Shown piece after piece: positions 24,601-24,973 of a stretch of DNA of 24,973 nucleotides. The translations under genes were made by a program, and so were the position numbers. The notes under the pieces are model-generated. The model saw nothing but the letters and a program-made list of their open reading frames with translations. It was not told the origin of the DNA and ran no database searches. Origin of the DNA: JACPLA01 sp035291905 (lineage in GTDB: Bacteria; Bacteroidota; Ignavibacteria; UBA10030); assembly GCA_035291905.1 (NCBI GenBank), contig DATDRF010000240.1:1-24973 (forward strand), in the 5' to 3' direction. Each line of letters opens with the position of its first letter. Position 1 is the stretch's first letter.

Positions 24601-24973
24601 CCATCCACTTCTTCCTCCCCTTCAGCAGGAGTCAAGTTGGCAACCTTTGACATTAAAAACGGAGTCACCCTGATACGAAGCCGCGTGTTTGTTCCGGAGA
24701 CCGGACTTGAAGGGACCGGTATCGTGCAACGAGGCACAGATTCCGGAATTCAGCGATTCTTGCGCATCAAAGAGGATTTTTTGAAGAACTCATATGGCGA
24801 CCCGATCTACAACGGAAGAGAATACATTTACGCTGTCACGGCGTACAACTACACCCCCGACACCGAACGGAAAATCCGTACGCTTGAATCGGATCCCACG
24901 ATCATCACAGTTATCCCCCGGATTCCATTCGGCCTTCAAGCCGATTCAAGGATAGGAGACACGATCGCCGTCA

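Overview
The window looks like a chromosomal piece from a bacterium of the FCB group, most probably a Bacteroidota/Chlorobi-type lineage such as the Ignavibacteria, Kryptonia or Kapabacteria relatives. This rests on gene content: a TonB-receptor-like barrel followed by a large secreted protein, a DUF5916-type carbohydrate-binding/barrel gene, M61 and M1 peptidases with signal peptides, and many exported proteins. Base composition is moderately GC-rich by eye. Several genes have clear Shine-Dalgarno sites, which is less typical of Bacteroidia proper. The lineage is inference; no rRNA, tRNA or phylogenetic marker is present.

Layout. (a) 1-3810: a small hypothetical gene, an exported class A beta-lactamase-like serine hydrolase whose last ~20 codons are frameshifted, an exported protein of unknown function, and a tandem pair of lipoproteins with the NAPE-PLD/UlaG-type metallo-beta-lactamase fold. 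(b) 3811-3954: a dispersed-type intergenic repeat. (c) 3955-5259: an exported metal-dependent amidohydrolase. (d) 5234-8429: a regulatory block with an RsbW-like anti-sigma kinase and a STAS anti-anti-sigma factor, then an ECF sigma factor, a cysteine-free membrane anti-sigma-like protein and a membrane-anchored protein made of 26 in-phase nine-residue repeats, closed by a strong intrinsic terminator. (e) 8594-13498: a three-part exported metalloprotease/propeller/outer-membrane-barrel protein, a PrsW-type intramembrane protease and an eIF2B-like protein, in translationally tight order. (f) 13509-14455, minus strand: a DUF5916-type gene that has lost its middle and is frameshifted (pseudogene). 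(g) 14554-15240: an AlkD-like DNA alkylation repair protein, followed by a large nested hairpin. (h) 15384-19755: M61 (PDZ) and M1 (HEAT-repeat) exported peptidases. (i) 20021 to the right edge: a TonB-receptor-like outer membrane protein, ATGA-coupled to a large secreted protein cut by the window end.

How the genes fit together. Almost everything acts at or beyond the inner membrane: proteases, lipoprotein hydrolases, outer membrane barrels and secreted proteins, with one envelope-type regulatory module. The item most worth following is the nonapeptide-repeat membrane protein at 7440-8429, encoded directly after a sigma/anti-sigma pair. I do not recognise it as a described family. Its position suggests a sensor, structural or effector partner of that pair, but this is not shown by the sequence.
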